This document shows positions 44,249-53,121 of a DNA stretch of 64,000 bases, piece after piece. Within the stretch, counting starts at the first letter, position 1; every line of letters begins with the position of its first letter. Both the position numbers and the translations under genes were made by a program. The notes under the pieces were generated by a model. The model made no database searches. It was not told where the DNA came from and saw only the letters and a list, made by a program, of their open reading frames with translations. This DNA comes from Streptomyces sp. HNM0574 (GTDB lineage Bacteria; Actinomycetota; Actinomycetes; Streptomycetales; Streptomycetaceae), in contig NZ_JAASAH010000003.1 in the NCBI RefSeq assembly GCF_012726235.1, forward strand, positions 310,001-374,000, in the 5' to 3' direction.

Positions 44249-47200
44249 TCACTCGACGACGTGGCGGCCTTCGGGGAGGGCGCTGCAGGCGGCGCGGAAG
44301 GTGCAGTGGGTGCAGTGCTGGCCGGGTGAGGGGGTGAAGCGTTCGTCGAGGACGCGGGTGGCGGCGTCGGCCAGCAGGTCGCCGACCCAGGCGCCGTCGT
44401 CGGGCCCGTCGGGGGGCGGGGTCTCCCCCTCTCCCGTTTCCTGCCAGGGTTCCTGTCGCTGTACGGCGGGGAGGGTTTCGCCGCCGTCGCGGCGGGGGGC
44501 GCCGAGGCGGAGGTGGACGAGTTCGGCGCCGCCGGGTTCGGGGCGGTGGCCGTCGAAGAGGCCGTCGGCGGCGCCTTCGCGGAGGGCGAGCTGGTAGACG
44601 GCGAGCTGGGGGTGGTGGGCGACGTCGGCGGCGGTGGGTTTGTTCCGTCCGGTCTTGAAGTCGACGACGTACGCGCGGCCCTGGGTGTCGGTTTCGATGC
44701 GGTCGACGCTGCCGCGGATGCGGACCTGGTGTTCGCCCGCGTCGAGGGTGACGTCGAACTCGTGCTCGCTGCCGACGGCCCGGCGGCCGTCGCGTTCCAT
44801 GACGTGCCAGCGCAGGAAGCGTTCCAGGGCGGCGCGGGCGCTGTCCTTCTCCTGGCGGGATTTCCAGGGGGCGTCGAAGGCGAGGCCGTCCCAGACGGCG
44901 TCGAGGCGTTCCATGAGGACGGACAGGTCGGCGGGGGTGCTGCCGGAGGCGACTTCGTCGGCGAGGACGTGGACGACGTTGCCGAAGCCCTGGGCGGCGG
45001 TGGCGGGGGTGTCGGCCTTCACTTCGCGGGCCAGGAACCACTGGAGGGAGCAGGTGCGGGCGAGCTGGTCGAGGGCGCTGCCGGAGAGGGTGACGGGCCG
45101 GTCGCGGTCCCGGAGCGGCATTTCGGATCTGGTGGGTTCGTTCAGGCCCCACCAGCGCTGGGGGTGGGCGGCGGGGACGAGGGGGTGGCCTTCGTCGTCG
45201 CGGAGTGCGGCGAGGCGGGCGAGGCGTTGGGCGGCGGCGGTGCGCAGTGCGGGGGTGGCCGCGGGGTCGACGGTGGTGGCGCGGAGTTCGGCGACGAGTG
45301 CGGCGACGGACAGGGGGCGGGCGGGGCGGGAGCTGACGGCGCGGGGGGTGATGCCGAGTTCGGTGAGGAAGCGGGAGGGCTGGTCGCCGTCGTCGGCCTG
45401 GGCCTGGACGGCGGTGACGACGAGCCGTTCGGCGGCGCGGGTGACGGCGACGTAGAACAGCCGGCGTTCCTCGGTGAGGAGCGCGCCGGGCGGGAGGGGT
45501 TCGGCGAGGCCGTCGCGTCCGATGCGGTCGGCTTCCAGGAGGGAGCCGCGGCGCCGCAGGTCGGGCCAGAGGCCCTCTTGCACTCCGGCGACGACGACGA
45601 GCCGCCATTCGAGGCCTTTCGCGCGGTGTGCGGTCATGAGCCGGACGGCGTCGGGGCGTGGGGCGCGGGCGGTGCGGGTGTCGGCGGCGATGTCCTGTGC
45701 GTCGACTTCTTCGAGGAAGTTGAGGACGCCGCGGCCGCCGCCTCGTTCCTCGGCTCTGGCGGCGGCGGCGAAGAGGGCGAGGACGGCGTCGAGGTCGCGG
45801 TCGGCGTTGCGTCCGGCGGCGCCGCCGCGGAGGGCGGCGCGTTCGAGGCGTTGGGGCCAGCCGGTGCCGTCCCACAGGAGCCAGAGTGCTTCTTCGGCGG
45901 TGCCGCCTCCGTCGAGGAGTTCGCGGGTTTTCCGCAGCAGGGTGGCGAGTTGCTGGGCGCCGCGCGCGTAGGCGGGGTCGTGGGCGACGAGGCGTCCGGG
46001 TTCGGCGAGGGCGCGGGCGAGGAGGGTGTCGGAGGGTTCGGGGACGGGTGTTCCGGCGGCGCGCTGTTCGTCGCGGAGGGCGCGTCCGAGGCGTCTGAGG
46101 TCGGTGGCGTCCATGCCGCCGAGGGGGGAGGCGAGGAGGGTGAGGGCGGTTTCGGCGTCGGGTGGGGCGGGTGCGTCGGTGTCGTTCCCGGGGCGGGTGT
46201 CGGCGGCGGCTCCGGCCGCGTACTTGAGGGCGGTGAGGAGGGGGGCGACGGCGGGTTCGTGGCGGAGGGGGACGTCGTCGCCGTCGACGTCGACGGGGAC
46301 TCCGGCGGAGGTGAGGGCGCGGCGGACGGAGGGGATGGTGCGGCCGCCGGCGCGGACGAGGACGGCCATGTCGCCCCAGGGGACGTCGTCCTCCAGGTGG
46401 GCGCGGCGGAGGGTGTCGGCGATGTTGTCGAGTTCGGCGCCGGCGGTGGGATAGGTGTACGCCTCGACGCGGCCGCCGGGGCGGGTGGCGGTGAGTTCGC
46501 GGTGGGCGCGTACGGCGTCGGCGGGGAGCCGGGTGAGGGGCATGCGGCGGGTGAGTTCGCGGCCGGCGGCGAGGAGTGCGGCGCGGGAGCGGCGGTTGGT
46601 GCGGAGCACTTCGACGGGTGCGGGTTCGCCGGTGGGGCGGGGGAAGCGGTGGGGGAAGTCGAGGATGCCGTTCACGTCGGCGCCGCGGAAGGCGTAGATG
46701 GACTGGTCGGGGTCGCCGAAGGCGACGAGGGTGCGGGCGCCGGCGCCGCGGCGTGCGGGGCCTGTGGGGTCGTGTCCGGCGAGTGCGCGGAGCAGGCGGA
46801 CCTGGGAGGGGTCGGTGTCCTGGTACTCGTCGACGTACACGGCGTCGTAGCTTTCGCGCAGTCGGGCGGCGGTCGGTTCGTGTTCGGCGAGGAGGACGGC
46901 GCGGTGGACGAGTTCGGCGTAGTCGAGGACGCCTTGGGCGTCGATGACGTCGAGGTATTCGGCGAGGAAGTCGGCGGCGGCGGTCCAGTCGGGGCGTCCG
47001 CTGCGGCGGGCGAAGGTGCCGAGTTCGTCGGGGCCGAGGCCGAGTTCGCGGCTGCGGGCGAGGACGGCGCGTACTTCGTCGGCGAAGCCGCGGGTGGTGA
47101 GGCAGGCGCGGAGTTCGTCGGGCCAGGCGGTGCCGCTGCGGTTCTCGTGTGCGAGGTCGAGCTGGCCTTCGAGGAGTTCGCGGATGTAGAGGTCCTGTTC

Positions 47201-47629
47201 GGGGCCGGAGAGCAGGCGAAGTGGTTCGGCGGACCGGTCGCTTTCCTGGTGGGCGCGGACGAGGGCGTAGCAGTAGGCGTGGAAGGTGGTGGCCTGGGGC
47301 GGTGTGGCGACGGGGCCGGTGCCGGCGAGCCGGGTGGCCATCCGGTGTCTGAGGTCGGCGGCGGCTTTGCGGCTGAAGGTGAGGACGAGGATGCGTTCGG
47401 GGTCGGTGCCGGCGCGTACGCGTGCGGTGACGGCTTCGACGAGGGTGGTGGTCTTGCCCGTTCCGGGTCCGGCGAGGACGAGGAGGGGGCCGCCGTCGTG
47501 GTCAACCACGGCGCGCTGCCGTGCGTCCAAGGCAGGAGGATCCACCGGCTCCGGCGGGGTGCGCACCAGGCGGTACGCGCCGCCGCCCGGGGAGGGGGTG
47601 CGCACACCGGAGGGGATGGAGGAGGTCAC
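44249..47629 (-). CDS. adnA: AdnA-like helicase-nuclease subunit with putative Fe-S site
   Basis: 1126 residues. Walker A VLAGPGTGKTTTLVEAV near 50, TFSRKAAADL, DEYQDTDPSQV, GDPDQSIYAFRGA and TAHRAKGLEWRLVVV form the motor. The nuclease domain keeps GSVDRIETD, YVVDFKTG and HPQLAVYQLAL. A Cys in ARTCSLQWFL plus a terminal CTHC-x5-C triad is the four-Cys Fe-S arrangement of AddB/AdnA nucleases. Homologous to mycobacterial AdnA. The GTG at 47629 is the first start with AAGGCG upstream. First gene of the adnAB operon. Confidence 0.9.
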   Translation of the reverse strand: MTSSIPSGVRTPSPGGGAYRLVRTPPEPVDPPALDARQRAVVDHDGGPLLVLAGPGTGKTTTLVEAVTARVRAGTDPERILVLTFSRKAAADLRHRMATRLAGTGPVATPPQATTFHAYCYALVRAHQESDRSAEPLRLLSGPEQDLYIRELLEGQLDLAHENRSGTAWPDELRACLTTRGFADEVRAVLARSRELGLGPDELGTFARRSGRPDWTAAADFLAEYLDVIDAQGVLDYAELVHRAVLLAEHEPTAARLRESYDAVYVDEYQDTDPSQVRLLRALAGHDPTGPARRGAGARTLVAFGDPDQSIYAFRGADVNGILDFPHRFPRPTGEPAPVEVLRTNRRSRAALLAAGRELTRRMPLTRLPADAVRAHRELTATRPGGRVEAYTYPTAGAELDNIADTLRRAHLEDDVPWGDMAVLVRAGGRTIPSVRRALTSAGVPVDVDGDDVPLRHEPAVAPLLTALKYAAGAAADTRPGNDTDAPAPPDAETALTLLASPLGGMDATDLRRLGRALRDEQRAAGTPVPEPSDTLLARALAEPGRLVAHDPAYARGAQQLATLLRKTRELLDGGGTAEEALWLLWDGTGWPQRLERAALRGGAAGRNADRDLDAVLALFAAAARAEERGGGRGVLNFLEEVDAQDIAADTRTARAPRPDAVRLMTAHRAKGLEWRLVVVAGVQEGLWPDLRRRGSLLEADRIGRDGLAEPLPPGALLTEERRLFYVAVTRAAERLVVTAVQAQADDGDQPSRFLTELGITPRAVSSRPARPLSVAALVAELRATTVDPAATPALRTAAAQRLARLAALRDDEGHPLVPAAHPQRWWGLNEPTRSEMPLRDRDRPVTLSGSALDQLARTCSLQWFLAREVKADTPATAAQGFGNVVHVLADEVASGSTPADLSVLMERLDAVWDGLAFDAPWKSRQEKDSARAALERFLRWHVMERDGRRAVGSEHEFDVTLDAGEHQVRIRGSVDRIETDTQGRAYVVDFKTGRNKPTAADVAHHPQLAVYQLALREGAADGLFDGHRPEPGGAELVHLRLGAPRRDGGETLPAVQRQEPWQETGEGETPPPDGPDDGAWVGDLLADAATRVLDERFTPSPGQHCTHCTFRAACSALPEGRHVVE

Positions 47630-47814
47630 GTGCTTCGCCTTGGGGAGGGGCTGTGCTGAACGGTGCAGACGGTACGCCAGTGGGCTCGCGGGCCGCAGGG
47701 CGATGCCGTCGTCCCCGGGCGGGGTGCGGGGAGCGGAAGCCGGTCGAGGGGGTCAGGGTGGTGGCTGTGAGGTACGGGAGCGGTGCGCCGGCGGGGCGGG
47801 CGCGGGACGTCGGG

Positions 47815-48180
47815 TCAGTGGGGGGCGGTGCGGCCGTCCCATCGGGCCCGGCGCATGTCGATGCGGGGTGTGTCGCGTCCGGTGCGGGTGGTGTCGCGGA
47901 GCGGGGTGCCTTCGGTGCGGTAGTGCTCCAGGGCGCGGGTTTCCTGTCCTGGCAGCGGCTTGCCGTCGGCGCGGACGACGCGCCACCAGGGCACCGCTCC
48001 CCCGTACAGCGCCATGGCGCGGCCGACTTGGCGGGGGCCGCCGTCGCCGAGCCATTCGGCGATGTCGCCGTAGGTCATGACGCGGCCCGGGGGGATGAGT
48101 TCGGCGACGTCGAGGACGCGTTCCGCGTAGTCGGGAAGCTCCGGGGGGTCTCCCGGTTCACTCGCATGCATGCGGGTCAT
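47815..48180 (-). CDS. alkyltransferase-like protein (Atl)
   Basis: 121 residues. It matches the DNA-binding domain of O6-alkylguanine DNA alkyltransferase (VLDVAELIPPGRVMTYGDIAEWLG, RQVGRAMALYG), but the active-site motif PCHRV reads PWWRVV: the acceptor Cys is Trp. Such proteins bind O6-alkylguanine and hand it to nucleotide excision repair without removing the alkyl group. ATG 48180 (MTRMHASEPG) or 48171 is the start; no strong Shine-Dalgarno. It lies in a repair-rich neighbourhood with adnAB and uvrD2. Confidence 0.9.
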   Translation of the reverse strand: MTRMHASEPGDPPELPDYAERVLDVAELIPPGRVMTYGDIAEWLGDGGPRQVGRAMALYGGAVPWWRVVRADGKPLPGQETRALEHYRTEGTPLRDTTRTGRDTPRIDMRRARWDGRTAPH

Positions 48181-48299
48181 GCTGCCGCATGCCGCCGACA
48201 TCGCCGTCTGCGCGGTGTTGCGTATCTCGCGCCCCATCGATACCCCCTCGTGCCCCCTTGTGCCTCTCCGTCATGCCACCATCGTGCGGGCGGTGACGA

Positions 48300-51167
48300 G
48301 TGATACGAGACCAACGAGACAGTTCCGGGACGAGTGCGGGACGGCGGCCGGGCGACGAACCCTCGCGGGGGACGGGCCCGGCCGCGGACGATCCCGCGCG
48401 GCCGGCCGGACGGGGCGACAGTGACGACAGCGGCGGCAGTCCGGTGACTCCGGGTTCTGGAGGGCACCGGGACGGTTCCGGGCACGACACGGGCGTGCCC
48501 GGCTCCGAGGCGCGCCCGCGGGAGGCGGGGGCCGCGGCGGAGGCGAAGGTCTCCGGCGGTGCGACGGCCGAGGCCGAGTGGGTCGAGAGCGACGAGCCGC
48601 TGCTGTCGGCGCGGGTGCACCGCCCGTCCGATCTGATGCGGATGGTGCTGGGTCTGCTGGGCATCGGTGTGGTGCTGGTGGTGGCGAACTTCGCGCACGG
48701 CACGACGGCGGGTCTTGAGCAGGACATCGACAAGGGCACCCAGCAGGCCCCGCCGCTGCTGATCAGTCTGACGGGGCTGGCGTCGAGCATCGCGGTGCTG
48801 CTGGTCCCGGTGGCGTTCGCGATCGAGCGGCTGATCAAGCGGGACGGGCTGCGTATCGCGGACGGGGTGCTGGCGGCCGTCCTGGCGCACGGCGCGTCCC
48901 TGGCGACGGATCTGTGGGTGGCGGAGGCGGCGCCGGATTCGGTGCGGGACGCGCTGACGAAGCAGATCACCAATACGGACATCACCGCTCCCGTGCACAG
49001 CTATCTGGCGCCGGTCATCGCCTACATGACGGCTGTCGGGATGGCGCGCAGGCCGCGGTGGCGGGTGCTGCTGTGGGCGGTGCTGCTGCTGAACGCGTTC
49101 GCGGTGCTGATTCCGGGCTATTCGACGCCGTTCTCCATCGTGGTGACGGTGCTGATCGGCTGGTCGGTGGCGTACGGCACGCTGTACGCGGTGGGTGCGC
49201 CGAATGTGCGCCCGACGGGGCAGAACCTGCTGGCCGGGCTGCGGCACGTGGGTTTCCGTCCGGTGAGCGCGATGCGGGTGGAGGAGCCGGACGGGCCGGA
49301 GGCCGAGGGGCACGATCCGGGTGAGCGGGAGCGGGGCCGCCGGTACCGGGTGACGCTGGAGGACGGCCCGCCGATCGACGTGACGGTCGTCGACCGGGAG
49401 TTGCAGGCGCACGGTTTCTTCTACCGGGTGTGGCGCCGGCTGACGCTGCGCGGCATCACGCAGCGCCGGAATCTGCAGTCGTTGCGGCAGGCCCTGGAGC
49501 AGGAGGCGCTGCTGGCGTACGCGGCGATCGCGGCGGGTGCGAACGCGCCCCGGCTGATCGCGACGGCGGAGCTGGGTCCGGACGCGGTGATGCTGGTCTA
49601 CGAGCACATCGACGGCCGCAGTCTGGATGCGCTGCCGGACGAGGCGGTCACGGACGAGCTGATGCGCACGGCCTGGCAGCAGGTGGCGACGTTGCAGGCG
49701 CGGCGGATCGCGCACCGCAGGCTGGTGGGCGAGGCCCTGTTGGCGGATCGTTCCGGCAACGTCTATCTGACGGATCTGCGTGGCGGTGAGATCGCGGCGG
49801 GTGACGTGGTGCTGCGGATGGACGTGGCGCAGCTGATGACGACGTTCGGGCTGCGGGTCGGCGCGGAGCGCGCGGTGGCCGCGGCGGTGGAGGTGCTCGG
49901 CCCGGACGCGGTGGCGGACAGTCTGCCGCTGCTGCAGCCGATCGCGCTGAGCCGCAGTACCCGGACGACGCTGCGCAGGCTCGCGAAGGAGCGGGCGCAG
50001 CGGGAGCGGGAGGCCGTGATCGAGGCGTCCCGCGCGAACCGGGAGGCCCACAAGGAGGCGCACAAGGACGCGCGCGGGCAGACGCACCGGGAGGACCGCA
50101 AGTCGGCCAGGGCCGGCAAGGCGGCCGAGAAGCGGGCCGTGGACGAGGCGCTGGAGGAGGCCCGGGAGGAGGATCTGCTGGCGCAGATCCGCGGGCAGGT
50201 GCTGCTGATCAGGCCGCAGGCGCCGATAGAGCCGGCCCGGCTGGAGCGGATCAAGCCGCGCACCCTGGTGTCGCTGATCGCGGGTGTGCTGGCGGCGTAC
50301 TTCCTGATGACGCAGCTGAGCCAGGTCGAGTTCAGCAAGGTCATCGGGGAGGCGAACTGGGCGTGGGTCGGCGGCGCGGTGCTGTTCTCCGGGGCGACGT
50401 ACGTGGCGGCGGCGATGTCGCTGCTGGGTTTCGTGCCGGAGAAGGTGCCGTTCGTGCGGACGGTGTTCGCGCAGGTGGCGGGTTCGTTCGTGAAGCTGGT
50501 GGCGCCGGCCGCGGTGGGCGGGGTGGCGCTGAACACCCGGTTCCTGCAGCGTGCGGGGGTGCGTCCGGGGCACGCGGTGGCGAGTGTGGGCGCGTCCCAG
50601 CTGTTCGGTCTGGGCAGTCACATCGTGCTGCTGATGATCTTCGGTTATCTGACGGGGACGGAGCACACGCCGACGCTGTCGCCGTCCCGCACGGTCATCG
50701 CGGGACTGCTGACGGCGGCGGTGCTGACGCTGATCGTGACGGCGATCCCGGCGCTGCGCCGGTTCGTGGTGAACCGGCTGCGCGGGCTGTTCGCGGGGGT
50801 GGTGCCGCGGATGCTGGACGTGGTGCAGCGTCCGCAGAAGCTGGCCACCGGCATCGGCGGGATGCTGCTGCTGACGCTGCTGTTCGTGATGTGTCTGGAC
50901 GCGTGTGTGCGGGCGTTCGGCTACGAGGCGAGCTACGCGAGCATCGCGGTGGTCTTCCTCGCGGGCAACGCGCTCGGTTCGGCGGCGCCGACGCCGGGTG
51001 GTCTGGGCGCGGTGGACGCGGCGCTGTTCGCGGGTCTGGTCACGTTCGGGGTGCCGAAGGAGGTCGCGACGCCGGCGGTGCTGCTGTTCCGGCTGCTGAC
51101 GCTGTGGCTGCCGGTGCTGCCGGGCTGGCTGTCGTTCACCCAGCTGACCCGCAAGGGCGCCCTCTGA
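48300..51167 (+). CDS. pseudokinase-MprF-flippase-like fusion membrane protein
   Basis: About 955 residues. Residues 1-95 are disordered Gly/Ser/Asp-rich. A first membrane block (about 115-310) is followed by a soluble region (about 320-565) resembling an aminoglycoside/ABC1-type kinase fold in ALEQEALLAYAAIAAGANAPRLIATAELGPDAVMLVYEH. Its catalytic loop reads RIAHRRLVGEALLAD and DFG becomes DLR, so it is probably a pseudokinase. A charged coiled-coil (about 560-630) leads into an LPG-synthase flippase-like domain (about 650-955). The function may be lipid translocation or regulation of cell-envelope processes. GTG 48300 is uncertain; later starts are possible. Confidence 0.8.
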   Translation: MIRDQRDSSGTSAGRRPGDEPSRGTGPAADDPARPAGRGDSDDSGGSPVTPGSGGHRDGSGHDTGVPGSEARPREAGAAAEAKVSGGATAEAEWVESDEPLLSARVHRPSDLMRMVLGLLGIGVVLVVANFAHGTTAGLEQDIDKGTQQAPPLLISLTGLASSIAVLLVPVAFAIERLIKRDGLRIADGVLAAVLAHGASLATDLWVAEAAPDSVRDALTKQITNTDITAPVHSYLAPVIAYMTAVGMARRPRWRVLLWAVLLLNAFAVLIPGYSTPFSIVVTVLIGWSVAYGTLYAVGAPNVRPTGQNLLAGLRHVGFRPVSAMRVEEPDGPEAEGHDPGERERGRRYRVTLEDGPPIDVTVVDRELQAHGFFYRVWRRLTLRGITQRRNLQSLRQALEQEALLAYAAIAAGANAPRLIATAELGPDAVMLVYEHIDGRSLDALPDEAVTDELMRTAWQQVATLQARRIAHRRLVGEALLADRSGNVYLTDLRGGEIAAGDVVLRMDVAQLMTTFGLRVGAERAVAAAVEVLGPDAVADSLPLLQPIALSRSTRTTLRRLAKERAQREREAVIEASRANREAHKEAHKDARGQTHREDRKSARAGKAAEKRAVDEALEEAREEDLLAQIRGQVLLIRPQAPIEPARLERIKPRTLVSLIAGVLAAYFLMTQLSQVEFSKVIGEANWAWVGGAVLFSGATYVAAAMSLLGFVPEKVPFVRTVFAQVAGSFVKLVAPAAVGGVALNTRFLQRAGVRPGHAVASVGASQLFGLGSHIVLLMIFGYLTGTEHTPTLSPSRTVIAGLLTAAVLTLIVTAIPALRRFVVNRLRGLFAGVVPRMLDVVQRPQKLATGIGGMLLLTLLFVMCLDACVRAFGYEASYASIAVVFLAGNALGSAAPTPGGLGAVDAALFAGLVTFGVPKEVATPAVLLFRLLTLWLPVLPGWLSFTQLTRKGAL

Positions 51168-51323
51168 GGCGGTGACCCGCGTGGGCGCACCCCGGGCGGG
51201 GCGGCCGGATTCCACCCGTCCGCGGCACGCAGCGCGCCCGGGGCGCGACACGCCCGGAGGATGACGTCCGTACCCGGATCGCACCGCGGGTACGGACGCA
51301 AGGCCGCTCCGGGAGGACATCCG

Positions 51324-53042
51324 ATGCAGCGCACCGTACAGCTCCGGCCGCCCCCGCCCGCCCGTCGCCGCCGCTTCGGGCCGCGTTCCCGTCGCCGGGG
51401 CGCGGCGGCGCTGGCCTGCGCCGTCACCCTGTCCGCGCTGGCCGCCGCGGGCTGCGGCGGGGACGGGGAGGGTGACGGGGGTTCCGGGATACGCACGGCT
51501 GCGAGGACCCCGGCGGCGGAGGACGGGACGGGCGCGAGTCCGCGGGAAGCGCCGACGGGTTCGCCCTCGTCCTCGCTGCCGAACTCGCTGACGGGGCAGC
51601 GTCCGGACTGGTCGCCGTGTCCCGCGCCGGACGCGGCGCAGGGCACGAGCAGCGGGAAGCCCGCGCCGCTGCCGGACGGCACGAAGTGGGAGTGCGCGTC
51701 GCTGACCGTTCCGCTGGACTACGCGGAGCCGGACGGCAAGACGATCCGGACGGAGATGATCCGCGCGAAGAAGGCCGACAACGACCGGCCGCGGCTCGGG
51801 TCGCTCCTCTTCAATTTCGGTGGCCCGGGCAGCTCGGGCGTCGCCTCGCTGCCGTCCTTCGGGGAGGGCTACGGCAAGCTCCGCGGCCAGTACGACCTGG
51901 TCAGCTTCGATCCGCGCGGGGTCGGCCGCAGCGAGGGCGTCGAGTGCGGGGACGGTCCGGAGCTGGACGCGTACTTCGCCGCGGACTGGACGCCGGACAG
52001 CGGCAAGGAGGAGAAGGCGCTCACCGAGCGGCAGGGCGGCTTCGCCCGCGGCTGCGACGCGCGTTCCGGGGAGTTGCTGCCGCATCTGACGACGGAGAAC
52101 ACCGCGCGGGACATGGATCTGATGCGGCAGGTGCTGGGCGACGACAAGCTGCACTACTTCGGCTTCAGTTACGGCACGGAGCTGGGCGGGGTGTATGCGC
52201 ACCTGTTCCCGCAGAAGGTGGGGCGGGCGGTGTTCGACGCGGTCGTCGACCCGACGGCGAGTGCGAAGGCGGGTTCGTCGAATCAGGCGCGGGGTTTCCA
52301 GCGGGCGCTGCGGAACTATCTGCAGGACTGTGTGGGCAAGGACGGCTGTCCGCTGGGGAAGAGCCCGCAGGAGGGCGAGAAGCGGATCGGGAAGCTGCTG
52401 GACGGTCTGGACCGGAAGCCGATTCCGGCCGGCGCCGGCCGTGAGCTGACGGAGTCGCTGGCGACGAACGGGATGGCGCAGGCCCTGTACTCGAAGGAGC
52501 TGTGGCGCTATCTGACCGAGGGGCTGCGCGACGCGATGGACAAGAAGGACGGCACGACGCTGCTGGTGCTCGCGGACGCGCTCAACGGCCGTAATCAGGA
52601 CGGCAGTTACAGCACGCTCCAGTCCTCGCTGACGGCGATCAGCTGCGCGGACTCCAAGGCCCGCTACGACACCGGCGACGTCCGCGAGGCGCTGCCGGAC
52701 TTCACGGCGGCCTCGCCGCTGTTCGGCCCGTCGGCGGCCTGGGGGCTGACGCAGTGCGACGGCTGGCCGGTGCGGGGAAAGGCGGAGAATCCGGATGTGA
52801 GCGCGAAGGGTTCGGACCCGATCCTGCTGGTCGGCACGACCGGCGACCCGGCCACCCCGTACGAGGGGACCCGGCGGATGAAGGAGCAGCTGGGTGAGGA
52901 CGTCGCCGTGGAGGTGACGTACCGGGGCGAGGGGCACGGCGCGTACGACACCGGGAACCGCTGTGTGCGGCAGAAGGTGGACGCGTATCTGCTCAAGGGC
53001 GAGGCGCCGAAGGACGGTTCGACCTGCACCGGCGGCCGGTGA
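51324..53042 (+). CDS. secreted lipoprotein alpha/beta hydrolase (tripeptidyl aminopeptidase type)
   Basis: 572 residues. A twin-Arg-like basic signal region (RRRRFGPRSRRRG) and hydrophobic core end in the lipobox ALAAAGC. The hydrolase has FNFGGPGSSG (oxyanion), DPRGVGRSEG, GFSYGTELGG (nucleophile elbow with Ser), GTTGDPATPYEG (Asp) and GEGHGAY (His): the prolyl/tripeptidyl aminopeptidase family (SlpD/SlpE-like). ATG 51324 is preceded by GGGAGGA, so it is well supported. It acts on extracellular peptides. Confidence 0.9.
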   Translation: MQRTVQLRPPPPARRRRFGPRSRRRGAAALACAVTLSALAAAGCGGDGEGDGGSGIRTAARTPAAEDGTGASPREAPTGSPSSSLPNSLTGQRPDWSPCPAPDAAQGTSSGKPAPLPDGTKWECASLTVPLDYAEPDGKTIRTEMIRAKKADNDRPRLGSLLFNFGGPGSSGVASLPSFGEGYGKLRGQYDLVSFDPRGVGRSEGVECGDGPELDAYFAADWTPDSGKEEKALTERQGGFARGCDARSGELLPHLTTENTARDMDLMRQVLGDDKLHYFGFSYGTELGGVYAHLFPQKVGRAVFDAVVDPTASAKAGSSNQARGFQRALRNYLQDCVGKDGCPLGKSPQEGEKRIGKLLDGLDRKPIPAGAGRELTESLATNGMAQALYSKELWRYLTEGLRDAMDKKDGTTLLVLADALNGRNQDGSYSTLQSSLTAISCADSKARYDTGDVREALPDFTAASPLFGPSAAWGLTQCDGWPVRGKAENPDVSAKGSDPILLVGTTGDPATPYEGTRRMKEQLGEDVAVEVTYRGEGHGAYDTGNRCVRQKVDAYLLKGEAPKDGSTCTGGR

Positions 53043-53064
53043 GCGGTCCCCGGGACGGTACGGG

Positions 53065-53103
53065 GACGGGCCCCCGCCGCGTCGCGCGCGGCGGGGGCCC
53101 GTC
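53065..53103. terminator. strong hairpin between the peptidase and moeZ genes
   Basis: A 17-bp perfect stem (GACGGGCCCCCGCCGCG and complement) around a TCGCG loop, between convergent genes. No T-tract, typical for streptomycetes. Confidence 0.75.
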
Positions 53104-53121
53104 GTTGCCGGTGGGTGTCCG

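Noticed and set aside
44513..47659. A 1048-codon plus-strand frame antisense to adnA
   Set aside because: Its Gly/Val/Glu composition is that of a reverse-strand shadow, with no recognisable domain, while the minus strand encodes a complete helicase-nuclease.
48177..52937. A 1586-codon minus-strand frame across 48-53 kb
   Set aside because: Arg/Gln/His-rich with no domain; it lies opposite two well-supported plus-strand genes (flippase fusion and secreted peptidase).
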